Positions 25,197 through 34,791 of a stretch of DNA of 64,000 nucleotides are shown piece by piece; within the stretch, counting starts at the first letter, position 1; the number at the start of each line of letters is the position of its first letter. Under the pieces are notes generated by a model. It was not told where the DNA came from, searched no databases, and saw only the letters and a program-made list of their open reading frames with translations. The position numbers and the translations under genes were made by a program. The stretch spans positions 124,001 to 188,000 of the forward strand of contig JALEFZ010000095.1 in NCBI GenBank assembly GCA_022760475.1, written 5' to 3'. Source of the stretch: Bacteroidia bacterium. Lineage in GTDB: Bacteria > Bacteroidota > Bacteroidia > J057.

Positions 25197-26108
25197 ATGC
25201 CAATATTTAATGCGGTAAAGAATAATGACCTTGTATCTCTCAACTCCTATTTAAAAGATGGGGGTACTCCCTCTGTGATTGACAAAAATGGAAATGGGCT
25301 TATCCATACCGCCATTTATGAAAACTCTCTGGAGGCATTGCAGTTGATGCTGGTTCATGGTGGCTCTCCTGAGGTTACAGACGGTTTTGGAAACAAACCC
25401 ATGCAGGTGGCTTCCATTTATGGAAATCGCGAAGCTGCCTCCCTTCTTTTGGCATTTGGTGCTGATATAGATGGCATCAGTCCTACCAGGCCGTGGACAC
25501 CACTGATGTTGGCCTTGAATGAAAAGCATACAGACCTGGCCATTTGGCTGATTGACAATGGTGCTAACCCTGATTTTGTAGATCATGAAGAGGGCTGGAC
25601 GCCTCTGCTTGTAGCTTGTGAAAACGGCCTCAAGGAGGTAAGCCTGGAAATCATCCAAAGAGGAGGAAAGGTCGAAGCGACCATTACTTCTGGAGATATT
25701 GCTGGCAGATCTGCCATTCACCTGGTCGCTTATCACGGTGAAGTAGACATGGCTAGAGAACTGGTAAACAGGGGGATAGATGTCAACGCAAAACCTGTAG
25801 GTGGTGGGTTAAGTCCCTTACATTGGGCAGTCTATAATGACCACCAAGACTTGGTAGAATACCTGTTGGAAGCCGGGGCAGATCCGAACTTGCCCGCTGC
25901 GGGGATTTACGATGACAGGACTCCATTGCATTATGCAGTCGCCTGCAAGCGGGGACACCTCCTGCCGAGTTTGCTTTTACATGAAGCCGATCCACTCCAG
26001 CCAGACAACCAGGGCAGGACAGCTCTTGACTTGGCTTGGCAGTTTTACAAGGAAGGGAAAAAAGGCATATACCGCGAAATTCTCAGCCTTTTGGAAGATC
26101 ATGCCTGA
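25197..26108 (+). CDS. Ankyrin-repeat protein
   Basis: A 303-residue protein made almost entirely of seven to eight ankyrin repeats of about 33 residues. Consensus elements such as G-x-TPL-x-A and LL-x-x-GA-D are clear (for example TPLMLALNEKHTDLAIWLI and SPLHWAVYNDHQDLVEYL). There is no signal peptide, so it is probably cytoplasmic. Ankyrin arrays mediate protein binding; the partner is unknown. A GAGGGA sequence just precedes the ATG at 25197. It lies between prfC and the giant secreted protease with gaps of 234 and 154 bp, so it is probably an independent gene. Confidence 0.88.
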   Translation: MPIFNAVKNNDLVSLNSYLKDGGTPSVIDKNGNGLIHTAIYENSLEALQLMLVHGGSPEVTDGFGNKPMQVASIYGNREAASLLLAFGADIDGISPTRPWTPLMLALNEKHTDLAIWLIDNGANPDFVDHEEGWTPLLVACENGLKEVSLEIIQRGGKVEATITSGDIAGRSAIHLVAYHGEVDMARELVNRGIDVNAKPVGGGLSPLHWAVYNDHQDLVEYLLEAGADPNLPAAGIYDDRTPLHYAVACKRGHLLPSLLLHEADPLQPDNQGRTALDLAWQFYKEGKKGIYREILSLLEDHA

Positions 26109-26262
26109 TCTTTTTCATCGCTTTTCGTCTGATTTTCAACCTTGCCATTTCCTCTACAATTGCTAAATTGTGGAAAAAGTGATTATATATTCCCTTAATT
26201 AAAGAAGAAATTAAACTTTTCAACTTCCATAATTTCAAAAACCCTTAGAAAACCGACAACCT

Positions 26263-29200
26263 ATGCTTCGATCACTGGCCATCGCCGTGAGTGTATGCTT
26301 GATTCAAACCCTGACATTTGGGCAGCAAGCCGAGCTACCTGCATATCACGGAGGTTCCCCCTTCCGGACGCTGGACATCAAGGACCTTGATAAAGGAAGC
26401 TTGAAGAAGGAGACCAGCTTCGACTTCAATAAATTTAGCACCAACAAATTTGTACCTCCTACCACCCGAAAGTGTGGAACTACCGAAACTGAAAAGACCA
26501 GGTCTCTAAGCCAAAAGGTGGAGTCCAAAGAATCCTTTGAAGAATGGATGAACCAACGGACAACGTTAGAAAGTGTCAATAGACGATCTACTGCCCGGGG
26601 TCAAAAGATTTATACCCTTCCAGTAGTATTTCATGTGATCTACAGCAAGCCTGAGGAAAACATTAGTAAAGAACAAATTCTTTCTCAATTAGAAGTATTG
26701 AACCGCGATTATAGAAGGACAAATGCGGATAAGGAAAGAACCCCTCGTGCATTTGGAAATATCGCAGTAGATCCAGGTATTGAATTTTGTCTGGCAGGAG
26801 TTGACCCTCAAGGTCAACCTACGGATGGCATCCACCGGGTTTCTATGTCAGGAGCTCCATTTACAGAGTCCTTCATGAATGGGGTAGTGAAACCACAAAC
26901 CATTTGGGACCCTGAAAAATACATGAATATCTGGGTAGCCAGCCTATCAAATGGAATCCTTGGTTTTGCCCAGTTTCCTGAGTCAGGCAATGTCCCGGTA
27001 GTAGGATTACCTGGGGCTCCCGGTGGCGCAAAAACAGATGGGGTGGTATTGAACTACCTGGCTGTTGGAACCATGGGAACTGCGATTTCGCCTTTCAACA
27101 AAGGCCGTACGGCCACCCATGAAATAGGCCATTTTTTGGGTCTGAGACACATTTGGGGAGATGGACCTTGTGGAGAGGATGATTTTTGTGATGATACCCC
27201 AGAAACCAGTTCCCCCACCTTCAATTGTCCTCCATCGGGACTGAGTTGTGATGGGCAACGTGCCATGATCGAGAATTTCATGGATTACACTGATGATGCA
27301 TGCATGAACCTCTTCACGATCAGCCAAAGGCTGAGGATGCGAACTGTTTTGGAAAACAGCCCAAGAAGAAAAAGCCTTCTCAATTCTGACGCATGCGGTG
27401 CTGGCATAGCCCCTCCTGAGCCTGCATTTGCAGCCAACCTTGTCCTGGGTTGTGCCCCTATGCAAATTCAGTTTAAGGATATCTCTACCAATCAACCTCA
27501 AAATTGGAAATGGACGTTTGCAGGGGGTCGTCCCTCAAGCTCAAATAAGCAAAATCCCAAGGTAACCTACCGAAATCCGGGAGTTTATCCAGTTACCCTT
27601 GAAGTGAGTAATAAAGGCGGATCAAGAGCCATCACAAAAAAAGGATATATAGAGGTACTTTCATCCAATGATAGCCTTCCCTATCTAATTAGTTTTGAAG
27701 ATGACAGTGATTTTCCTCCTAGAACATTTACCAAAAACATTGAGGACGACGATTTTCAATGGACAATCACCCATCTTGTGAGTGGTGAAGGTTTAGGAAA
27801 AGGCTCTATGACCATCAACAACTTTGACAACAACCTGCTAAATGCCTCAGACTGGTTTGTGTCTCCTTTGCTGGATGTCAATGATGTAGAAAATCTTATC
27901 CTTAGTTTTGACCTTGCTTACGCACCCTTCAGTTCAAAGTATGAAGATACGCTGGGGGTATTTATCGCAGGTGATTGTGGGACTGTCTTCAAAAGCATTT
28001 ACTACAAGGGAGGAAAACGCCTGAATACTACCAAAAAAGAAGGAGTACAAAAGAAGTTTGTCCCTACAAACAAAGAATGGCGAAAAGAACTTATCAACCT
28101 GAATGCCTACAAAGGGTTCCAGAGTATCCAGGTGGCCTTTGTGACCTTCAATGGACATGGAAACAACCTTTTCCTTGACAACATCTATATAGGTGAACAA
28201 AAATCCAACCTACCTGATCCCATATTTACCCAAAATACCAGCTCCATTTGTCCTGGGCAAGAAATCCAGTTTAAGGACCTAAGTGAAGGCAAAATTACCA
28301 AGAGGGTATGGTCATTCCCTGGTGGTATTCCTGCCAGTGATACGAGCTTGGTTCCAAGGGTAACTTATGACTCCGCGGGGAGCTATGATGTCTTCCTTAC
28401 CCTGATCAATGAAGATGGTGAAAGGACAACTGAAAAGAAAGAACATATCAGGGTTAGAGAGGTGCCAAGTTTAAAGTTGAACGCTTCTAAAACAAGAATT
28501 TGTAAGGGAGAAGAAATAACCCTTGAGGCAGAGGCAGATGTGAATTATCAATGGGTCGTGGATGAAAATGACAAAATTCCCGATGGGAATCTTCTCAAAA
28601 TTAGTCCCAGGAAAGATTTTGTGTATAAAATCAAAAGCGACGGTACGGGTAGTTGCAAAGCGGAAAGTTCGGTAGCTATTCGTGTGGATCAAGAGAAAAA
28701 ATTGACGATTACCCCTCCAAAAGCTAAAATTTGCTCAGGAGAATCCATTGACTTACAGGTTACAGGAGCTGATTCTTATGTTTGGAGTCCCAATGAAAAC
28801 CTGAACACCAATGTCAGCGGAAGGATAACGGCTTCGCCTGGCCGTACGAGCACCTACACTGTAGTCGGAACCACCTCAGGTGGATGTGTTATCAAAGACT
28901 CCATTCTCATTGAAGTCGAAGGCGGGCCAGAAGGCCTGGAAATCATCGCCTCCAAAACAGAATTGTGCAAGGGAGAAAAGTTAGATCTAATTGCCAGTGG
29001 AGCCTCAGGCTATACTTGGTTCCCCAGCTTTGGGCTAAATAGAACTGATGGTGCAAAGGTCATTGCATTCCCAGAAAACAATACCATCTACACAGTCAAT
29101 GGCTTGAGTCCAAGTGGTTGTAAGGCATCCAAGAGTATCGAGCTGACCGTTCATCCAGGCCCAAGTATAAATGCATCTGCAGACAAGCAAACCATTTGCT

Positions 29201-31809
29201 CTGGTGAAGAGGTAGAACTCAACGCAAGAGGGGCCGAAAGCTATACCTGGATTGGAAGTGCAGGCCTGCTTGACAATGACGGCCCGACAGTTTATGCCAA
29301 TCCCGAGGAAAGTGCAACTTATACCGTAATAGGTACCACAGGTTTCAACTGTACAGATACTGCCCGAGTCTTCGTAGATGTATTCGAAACGGCTAAATTG
29401 GATGTAAAAAGAAGCAAATCTTCAGTTTGTATAGGCGAAAGGGTTACCCTTAAGGTTTCTGGAGCCAAAAGTTATCAATGGTACCAAAATGGAAGCAGAT
29501 TGGACTTGTCTCCTAGAACAACCGAATACACTGCCCTTATTTATGATCCTACCACTATAAAAATTGTAGGTACGGATGTGAGGGGATGCGAGATCCAAGA
29601 AGTTACCAAGATTGAGGTAACGGATAATCAGGTCATCCCTGAGGCTTCTTTTGTGTCTGAAAACAGGTTCACCTGCGCAGGACAGGAGGTTGAATTCAGT
29701 TCTACCAGTATTGGAGCTACCCAGTATTTCTGGGAATTTCCAGGTGGAACTCCCCGAAACTCTACAAGAGCAAATCCTTCTGTGGTCTATAAAGAAGAAG
29801 GAGTCTATGATGTATTCCTGGTTATAAGGTCTTGTAGCGGAGAAGAATATAGGGCCGAAAGAACAAAATATGTAGTTGTTGGCCAACCATTTGAATTTAC
29901 CATCAGTGATGAGACCGTTTCCCTCTGTAAAGGAAGTTCCTATACCATTCAGGCTGAAGGGGCATTGGATTATGAATGGTTTCCGGCTGAAGGGCTAAGC
30001 ACTACCCAAGGCAATGAAGTAAGCGTTAGTCCATTGAGAGATATGGAATACACCGTTATTGCCAAAAATGAAAATGGATGTTTCATGGAAAAGACCTTTG
30101 AGGTCAAACTTGTAGAAGGCAAAGACCCGGTTCAGATTGACGCGGTATCTCCGATTATTTGCGAAGGTAGTTCCATCAGCCTTTCCGTCAATGATCCAGG
30201 AATTGGACTTCAGTGGACACCTTCTGAGTCGCTTGAAAGCTCAGATGGCAATACCGTTCTTGCAAGTCCCAAGCAGACAACCCTTTACACCGTCACCCGC
30301 CGTGATATGGATGGCTGTGAATCCAGTGATACATTGACGGTTAAGGTAATACCCACCACTCCGTTGAGCCTTGTACCAGAGAAAATCCAGATTTGTCCAG
30401 GTACTTCAACTACCCTAAAGGTCTTAAACGAGGGGGTTTACAGTTGGACTCCTTCCTACGGTTTGAATACGACAGTCGGACAGGAGGTAATTGCCTATCC
30501 AGGAGAAAATACCACTTACACTGTAACTGGTACTGATGCCAGTGGTTGCCCTAGTGAAGGTAAAGTAACTGTTGAGGTCAATGACCCAACCACAATCAAA
30601 GTTACAGCCTTATCGGAGCAAATCTGTCTGGGTGATACCACTTCTATTTCTGTGGAAGGTTCCAGCAACATCAGTTGGAGCCCTTCGAGGGGTTTAAGTA
30701 GCACAAAAGGCAATCGGGTCAGGGTCTTCCCGACAGAAACTACGACTTACACCCTCTCTACAGGTTCTGATGAATGTAGCACGACAAGAGAGATTACCAT
30801 TGAAGTGGTTCAACCTGAGCCTGTAGTCATCAATCCAGCTCATCCTGAAATATGTGCAGGAGAGTCCATCATGCTGATGGCGACCAATTCGTCCAGCTAC
30901 GAGTGGGAGGTCAGTCCTGGCTTATCCTCCAACTTTGGATCAAACGTTGAGGCACGACCTAGCCAGACAACTTCTTATACCGTTTCGGGCTATGACATCA
31001 ATGGTTGTCCCACCAAAGGCTCCGTAACTGTAACTGTACACGAAAGCAATTTCCTGGAAGCAACTGCCTCCGCTTCGAGTTTCTGTGAAGGAGATGGAGA
31101 ACTTTCTCTTTCCGCCAGGGGAGCGACCAGTTACGAATGGCTCCCTGCCGATGGCTTGCTGGGCAATACCCGAGGACTTGAAGTTAAGGTAGCTCCTGAA
31201 GAAGCCAGCGTATACAAGGTGGTTGGGACAAATGAGTACGGCTGTAAGGATACCGCTGAAGTAGAAGTTGTGGTGAGGGCTCCATTGGTAGATTTTGGTG
31301 CATCCAAAAATGAAGTTGACCTGGCTCAGGAAGGTGAAACCGGAGAGGTTAGGTTTTTTGATAAGACCCCAAAAGCCAAGTCTTGGTTGTGGGACTTTGG
31401 AGATGGTGGGATATCCAGAGAAATGAACCCAAGCCACATATATACCCAGCCGGGGAATTATACCGTGAGCCTTCAGGTAAGTGATGGAACTTGTTACAGC
31501 ACTGCCCTTCAAACCATCACGGTCAAGAACAGCAGCAGCTTGTATGATATTTCGGAAGAAGGCAACATCAAGGTAACAGAGGGAGACTCCAAGGGGATAT
31601 TTATACTGAGCATTGAAAGCCCAAGGGCCATGGCATTGGAAGTCAGGCTGCTTGATGGCAAGGGAGCGCAGCTGCTGGCTGGTATCCTTCAGGTAAAACC
31701 TGGCACTTATACCCAGGAGATAAACCTTACCGGATATTCCAAAGGGACCTACACCTTGCAAATCCTGGATGGAGCAGAAGCTACTAACCTGGAGTTATCC
31801 ATTGAGTAG
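26263..31809 (+). CDS. Giant secreted M43 (cytophagalysin-like) metalloprotease with PKD and Ig-like repeats
   Basis: 1848 residues. A signal peptide (about 1-20, ending TFGQQA) and propeptide precede an M43 peptidase with zinc motif H286-E-I-G-H290-x5-H296 and Met-turn M340. Then follow PKD1 (about 387-467), a jelly-roll/MAM-like domain (470-645), PKD2 (649-732), five Ig-like repeats (735-1120), PKD3 (1122-1205), six Ig-like repeats (1207-1672), PKD4 (1673-1752) and a C-terminal domain of about 95 residues like a type IX secretion sorting domain (KPGTYTQEINLTGYSKGTYT). Each Ig-like unit has two cysteines (C-x-G-E near the start, G-C about 50 later), suggesting one disulfide. It is probably exported and surface-anchored. 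Confidence 0.9.
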   Translation: MLRSLAIAVSVCLIQTLTFGQQAELPAYHGGSPFRTLDIKDLDKGSLKKETSFDFNKFSTNKFVPPTTRKCGTTETEKTRSLSQKVESKESFEEWMNQRTTLESVNRRSTARGQKIYTLPVVFHVIYSKPEENISKEQILSQLEVLNRDYRRTNADKERTPRAFGNIAVDPGIEFCLAGVDPQGQPTDGIHRVSMSGAPFTESFMNGVVKPQTIWDPEKYMNIWVASLSNGILGFAQFPESGNVPVVGLPGAPGGAKTDGVVLNYLAVGTMGTAISPFNKGRTATHEIGHFLGLRHIWGDGPCGEDDFCDDTPETSSPTFNCPPSGLSCDGQRAMIENFMDYTDDACMNLFTISQRLRMRTVLENSPRRKSLLNSDACGAGIAPPEPAFAANLVLGCAPMQIQFKDISTNQPQNWKWTFAGGRPSSSNKQNPKVTYRNPGVYPVTLEVSNKGGSRAITKKGYIEVLSSNDSLPYLISFEDDSDFPPRTFTKNIEDDDFQWTITHLVSGEGLGKGSMTINNFDNNLLNASDWFVSPLLDVNDVENLILSFDLAYAPFSSKYEDTLGVFIAGDCGTVFKSIYYKGGKRLNTTKKEGVQKKFVPTNKEWRKELINLNAYKGFQSIQVAFVTFNGHGNNLFLDNIYIGEQKSNLPDPIFTQNTSSICPGQEIQFKDLSEGKITKRVWSFPGGIPASDTSLVPRVTYDSAGSYDVFLTLINEDGERTTEKKEHIRVREVPSLKLNASKTRICKGEEITLEAEADVNYQWVVDENDKIPDGNLLKISPRKDFVYKIKSDGTGSCKAESSVAIRVDQEKKLTITPPKAKICSGESIDLQVTGADSYVWSPNENLNTNVSGRITASPGRTSTYTVVGTTSGGCVIKDSILIEVEGGPEGLEIIASKTELCKGEKLDLIASGASGYTWFPSFGLNRTDGAKVIAFPENNTIYTVNGLSPSGCKASKSIELTVHPGPSINASADKQTICSGEEVELNARGAESYTWIGSAGLLDNDGPTVYANPEESATYTVIGTTGFNCTDTARVFVDVFETAKLDVKRSKSSVCIGERVTLKVSGAKSYQWYQNGSRLDLSPRTTEYTALIYDPTTIKIVGTDVRGCEIQEVTKIEVTDNQVIPEASFVSENRFTCAGQEVEFSSTSIGATQYFWEFPGGTPRNSTRANPSVVYKEEGVYDVFLVIRSCSGEEYRAERTKYVVVGQPFEFTISDETVSLCKGSSYTIQAEGALDYEWFPAEGLSTTQGNEVSVSPLRDMEYTVIAKNENGCFMEKTFEVKLVEGKDPVQIDAVSPIICEGSSISLSVNDPGIGLQWTPSESLESSDGNTVLASPKQTTLYTVTRRDMDGCESSDTLTVKVIPTTPLSLVPEKIQICPGTSTTLKVLNEGVYSWTPSYGLNTTVGQEVIAYPGENTTYTVTGTDASGCPSEGKVTVEVNDPTTIKVTALSEQICLGDTTSISVEGSSNISWSPSRGLSSTKGNRVRVFPTETTTYTLSTGSDECSTTREITIEVVQPEPVVINPAHPEICAGESIMLMATNSSSYEWEVSPGLSSNFGSNVEARPSQTTSYTVSGYDINGCPTKGSVTVTVHESNFLEATASASSFCEGDGELSLSARGATSYEWLPADGLLGNTRGLEVKVAPEEASVYKVVGTNEYGCKDTAEVEVVVRAPLVDFGASKNEVDLAQEGETGEVRFFDKTPKAKSWLWDFGDGGISREMNPSHIYTQPGNYTVSLQVSDGTCYSTALQTITVKNSSSLYDISEEGNIKVTEGDSKGIFILSIESPRAMALEVRLLDGKGAQLLAGILQVKPGTYTQEINLTGYSKGTYTLQILDGAEATNLELSIE

Positions 31810-31835
31810 GAAATCAAATAAGCATAAATCAAAAG

Positions 31836-31862
31836 AGGCTGTCCAGATGGACAGCCTTTTTG
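31836..31862. terminator. Terminator between convergent protease and BI-1 genes
   Basis: A 9- to 10-bp stem (AGGCTGTCC with GGACAGCCT and a short loop) is followed by TTTTT on the plus strand and by CTCTTTT on the minus strand. It lies between two convergent genes and can serve both. Confidence 0.75.
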
Positions 31863-31880
31863 TTATTTCAATAACTCTAA

Positions 31881-32603
31881 TTAGTCTCTACTTCCGAAGA
31901 ACCTAAGCAGGAACAAGAAGAGGTTGATAAAGTCAAGGTAAAGGGTCAAAGCACCCATTATGGCAATCTTTCTGGCGTTGTCTGTTTCTGGATCAATGGC
32001 TTGCCCAATTTTCAACATTTTTTGGGTATCATAGGCAGTCAAGCCTGTGAAAATCAGCACCCCTACACCTGAGATCACATAATCTATAAGGTCGTTGTCC
32101 AGGAAGAAGTTCACCACCATAGCAATCACCAGTCCTATGAGGGCCATATAAAGGATATTGCCCAGTTTGGTAAGGTCCACCTTGGTTGTATACCCAACAA
32201 CAGCCATAGTTATAAAGGTACCTGCCGTTACAAAGAAGGTAGTATAAATCGTACCCAGCTTATAGACCATAAAAATTGAAGCAAAGGTAATCCCGTTTAG
32301 AACCGCATATGCTGTGTAAGCAAGTGTAGCTGCTCCCAAACTCATCTTATGCACCCTTGCAGACAAATAAAATACCAATGCTAGTGGAGCGAACATAACA
32401 ACGTAGAAAAGGATCTGGTTGCCGTAAAAGAAGTCCCTCAAGCCCTCATTGGAGGCAACTAACCAAGCAGTAAGACCTGTCAGTAGCAGCCCAATAGACA
32501 TATTGGTAAATACATTCCTCAGAAATGCATTCGCCCTGTCTTTGGTCAGGGGTTTTGTAGCCCCTTGAAAGTATTGATCACTTGTATTTCTAAAACTGTC
32601 CAT
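31881..32603 (-). CDS. Bax inhibitor-1 (BI-1/YccA/TMBIM) family membrane protein
   Basis: A 240-residue protein with seven membrane segments. The family signature is near the C-terminus (GVGVLIFTGLTAYDTQKML), with a conserved aspartate-containing terminal helix (YLDFINLFLFLLRFFG). Bacterial members include pH-sensitive calcium-leak channels and YccA, which modulates FtsH. The role here is unknown. It is divergent from the EEP-fold lipoprotein gene across a 270-bp AT-rich space with no exact -7 element. Confidence 0.93.
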   Translation of the reverse strand: MDSFRNTSDQYFQGATKPLTKDRANAFLRNVFTNMSIGLLLTGLTAWLVASNEGLRDFFYGNQILFYVVMFAPLALVFYLSARVHKMSLGAATLAYTAYAVLNGITFASIFMVYKLGTIYTTFFVTAGTFITMAVVGYTTKVDLTKLGNILYMALIGLVIAMVVNFFLDNDLIDYVISGVGVLIFTGLTAYDTQKMLKIGQAIDPETDNARKIAIMGALTLYLDFINLFLFLLRFFGSRD

Positions 32604-32873
32604 TATTTAGTTTTTCTTTTATTTCAGATATAATAATACGAAGAAATTCGAATAAGGATTTAACATTAACCTGAAATAGGTTCAATTAAAAATCTGAAAA
32701 TACAGGTAAAATGAGCTAGTCTAATGGGTCTTTTTTTCCTGTAAACTCAACAAAACGTAAACTTTGTCTTGCCATTCTTAAAATAATCAACTTTTGTAAA
32801 AAAGACTGCCTGAAAAATAAAATAATCAATTAACTTTCAAGCCTTAAACAACTTTCCCAGACAAACAAGCACA

Positions 32874-33974
32874 ATGAAAATCAATTATTTCCTCCCTTTG
32901 ATTCTCCTTGTAATTTCCTCATTGCTAGGCTGCGAAGCTACTTCCAGCAGCCAGGGGACTCATACAAATGGAGCAAATCCTACGGAGCTTTCCCAGAATT
33001 CCGTTGAACTACCAGCAGGGACGCAATTGGTAGTTGGGTTTTATAATGTCGAGAATCTTTTTGATACCAAAGACAACCCTAAAACCGCAGATGAGGACTT
33101 CTTGCCTGAGGGAAGATATAATTGGACTGAAGAAAAGCTGGAAATCAAGTTGGCAAACCTGGCCAAAGTCATCGGACAATTGGGAGATAATGGGCCAGAT
33201 TTTCTGGGATTGGCAGAATTGGAAAATCGATCTGTAGCCGAAAGGCTAGCCAGCCACGAGCTAATTAGAAATAAGGGCTATGAATTGGTACATGATGAGT
33301 CGCCCGATGAGCGGGGAATTGATGTTGCATTCCTCTATGACCCAGAAAAGATGAACTACGAAGGTTACGAAGCCTTGGAAGTCGTAAAAAAAGGAGATCA
33401 AAACTTCAAAACCCGCGAAATCCTTATGGTTAAAGGTAACATCAACGGACAACAAATGTACTTTTTCGTTAATCACTGGCCATCCAGGAGAGAAGGAAAA
33501 GAGGAGAGTGAACCCAACAGGGTAGCAGCAGCCAATAGGGTGAAAAGTAAGATAGAAGAAATTCTAAAGGAAGACTCTGAGGCTGGATTCGTGGTCATGG
33601 GAGACTTTAATGACGATCCATTCGATAAAAGCATCACCCGTGTATTGGGGGCTGTTGGCAGCAAGGAAAAACTCAACGAAGACCAACTCTACAATCCAAT
33701 GAGTCCAATCTTTGATCCTGAGAACTACGGTTCTCTTACTTACCGTGGGAGATGGAATCTTTTTGATCAAATCATCATCAGTGAAGACCTCCTGGACGGA
33801 GAGCATTCACTTTCCTACCTTCCTAATTCTGCAAAAGTATTCAACTCAGAAATGATCAGGGTTCCCAACAGAAATACCAAATTTGTACCCAGGAGAGCCA
33901 TATTCAAAGGCAAATTTCAGGACAATGGCTTTAGCGATCATTTCCCGGTTTATCTGACTCTATATGTCAACTGA
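32874..33974 (+). CDS. Endonuclease/exonuclease/phosphatase (EEP) fold lipoprotein
   Basis: A 366-residue lipoprotein (lipobox SSLLGC, Cys20). The EEP active site is complete: the start VGFYNVENLFDT, metal-binding LAELEN, the HWPSR segment, GDFNDDP and the terminal SDHFPVYL. Members hydrolyse phosphodiester bonds in nucleic acids or phospholipids. A surface or periplasmic nuclease that scavenges DNA is a reasonable guess, but the substrate is not determined. Its stop overlaps the start of the following Rossmann-fold gene by 11 bp. Confidence 0.85.
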   Translation: MKINYFLPLILLVISSLLGCEATSSSQGTHTNGANPTELSQNSVELPAGTQLVVGFYNVENLFDTKDNPKTADEDFLPEGRYNWTEEKLEIKLANLAKVIGQLGDNGPDFLGLAELENRSVAERLASHELIRNKGYELVHDESPDERGIDVAFLYDPEKMNYEGYEALEVVKKGDQNFKTREILMVKGNINGQQMYFFVNHWPSRREGKEESEPNRVAAANRVKSKIEEILKEDSEAGFVVMGDFNDDPFDKSITRVLGAVGSKEKLNEDQLYNPMSPIFDPENYGSLTYRGRWNLFDQIIISEDLLDGEHSLSYLPNSAKVFNSEMIRVPNRNTKFVPRRAIFKGKFQDNGFSDHFPVYLTLYVN

Positions 33975-34791
33975 TAAATCCAGGATTTGCGTCATGGGAT
34001 TGGGCTGGCTGGGAATTAGCCTCGCAGAGCGACTTCAAAAAGATGGACATGAAGTTTTTGGGACAACAACAAGCCTGGAAAAAACGGGGCAGCTTCGGAA
34101 TTTGGGTCTGAATCCCTCCATTTTCAAAATGGAGCCTGGACTTGATATCAAGCAGGTAATGCCCCTTTTGGATTGTGAGATACTCATTTTAAATGTTCCC
34201 CAAGGGCGAAAAGATCAAGGCAAAAACTTCCTCGAAGGCTTAAAACTATTGACACAAGGCATTGCTCAAAGCTCCCTGCGACATGTCCTGTATATAAGTT
34301 CGACCAGGGTTTATAGGGAATGCAAAGGCGAGGTCAATGAGTTTACATCATTAAATCCTTCAAGTGATTATGGGAAGAGGTTATTAGAAGCTGAAGAACT
34401 CATTCATTCTACGGGTAAAGACTCCACAACCCTAAGATTGGCGGGCTTGATCGGCGGGAGAAGACATCCAATAAAGATGCTACAGGGGAAAAAAGGTCTG
34501 GCAGGGGGATATCTTCCGACCAACCTCATTCATCGAGCAGATGTAATCGGCCTGATAGAAGCCATCATAGAACATCAAGCCTGGAAAGAGACTTTGCTTG
34601 GAGTAGCTGCTCAAAAACCTCAAAAAAAGCTGTATTATCCTGAAATTGCCATTAGAGAGGGGTTAGTTCCGCCCATATATCTTGAGAGTGAGCCTTCACC
34701 ATTTCCCATTCTGGACAATGCTTATACCCGTGAGAAGCTGGCTTATACCTTTAAATTTGATGATCCCTTTGCAATGCCTTTTCAGCTGTGA
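33964..34791 (+). CDS. NAD(P)-binding epimerase/dehydratase-like protein (YeeZ-like)
   Basis: A 275-residue single Rossmann-fold protein. The nucleotide-binding loop is GLGWLGISLAERL (GxGxxG) near residue 12. It has the ISSTRVYRECKGEVNE segment of extended/atypical SDRs and the usual YGKRLLEAEEL helix in which Y-x-x-x-K-like residues occur. It is related to YeeZ-type proteins annotated as nucleoside-diphosphate-sugar epimerases. The true substrate is unknown. Its last 41 bp overlap the 3' end of a convergent histidine-kinase gene. Confidence 0.75.
   Translation: MSTDKSRICVMGLGWLGISLAERLQKDGHEVFGTTTSLEKTGQLRNLGLNPSIFKMEPGLDIKQVMPLLDCEILILNVPQGRKDQGKNFLEGLKLLTQGIAQSSLRHVLYISSTRVYRECKGEVNEFTSLNPSSDYGKRLLEAEELIHSTGKDSTTLRLAGLIGGRRHPIKMLQGKKGLAGGYLPTNLIHRADVIGLIEAIIEHQAWKETLLGVAAQKPQKKLYYPEIAIREGLVPPIYLESEPSPFPILDNAYTREKLAYTFKFDDPFAMPFQL

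Noticed and set aside
28470-31280. Periodic units in the protease gene considered as a DNA repeat array
   Set aside because: The repeats are homologous only at protein level. The DNA is too diverged for a satellite or CRISPR array.
30940-31761. A long open frame antisense to the protease repeats
   Set aside because: It mirrors the codon structure of the repeat region on the other strand and has no domain signature.
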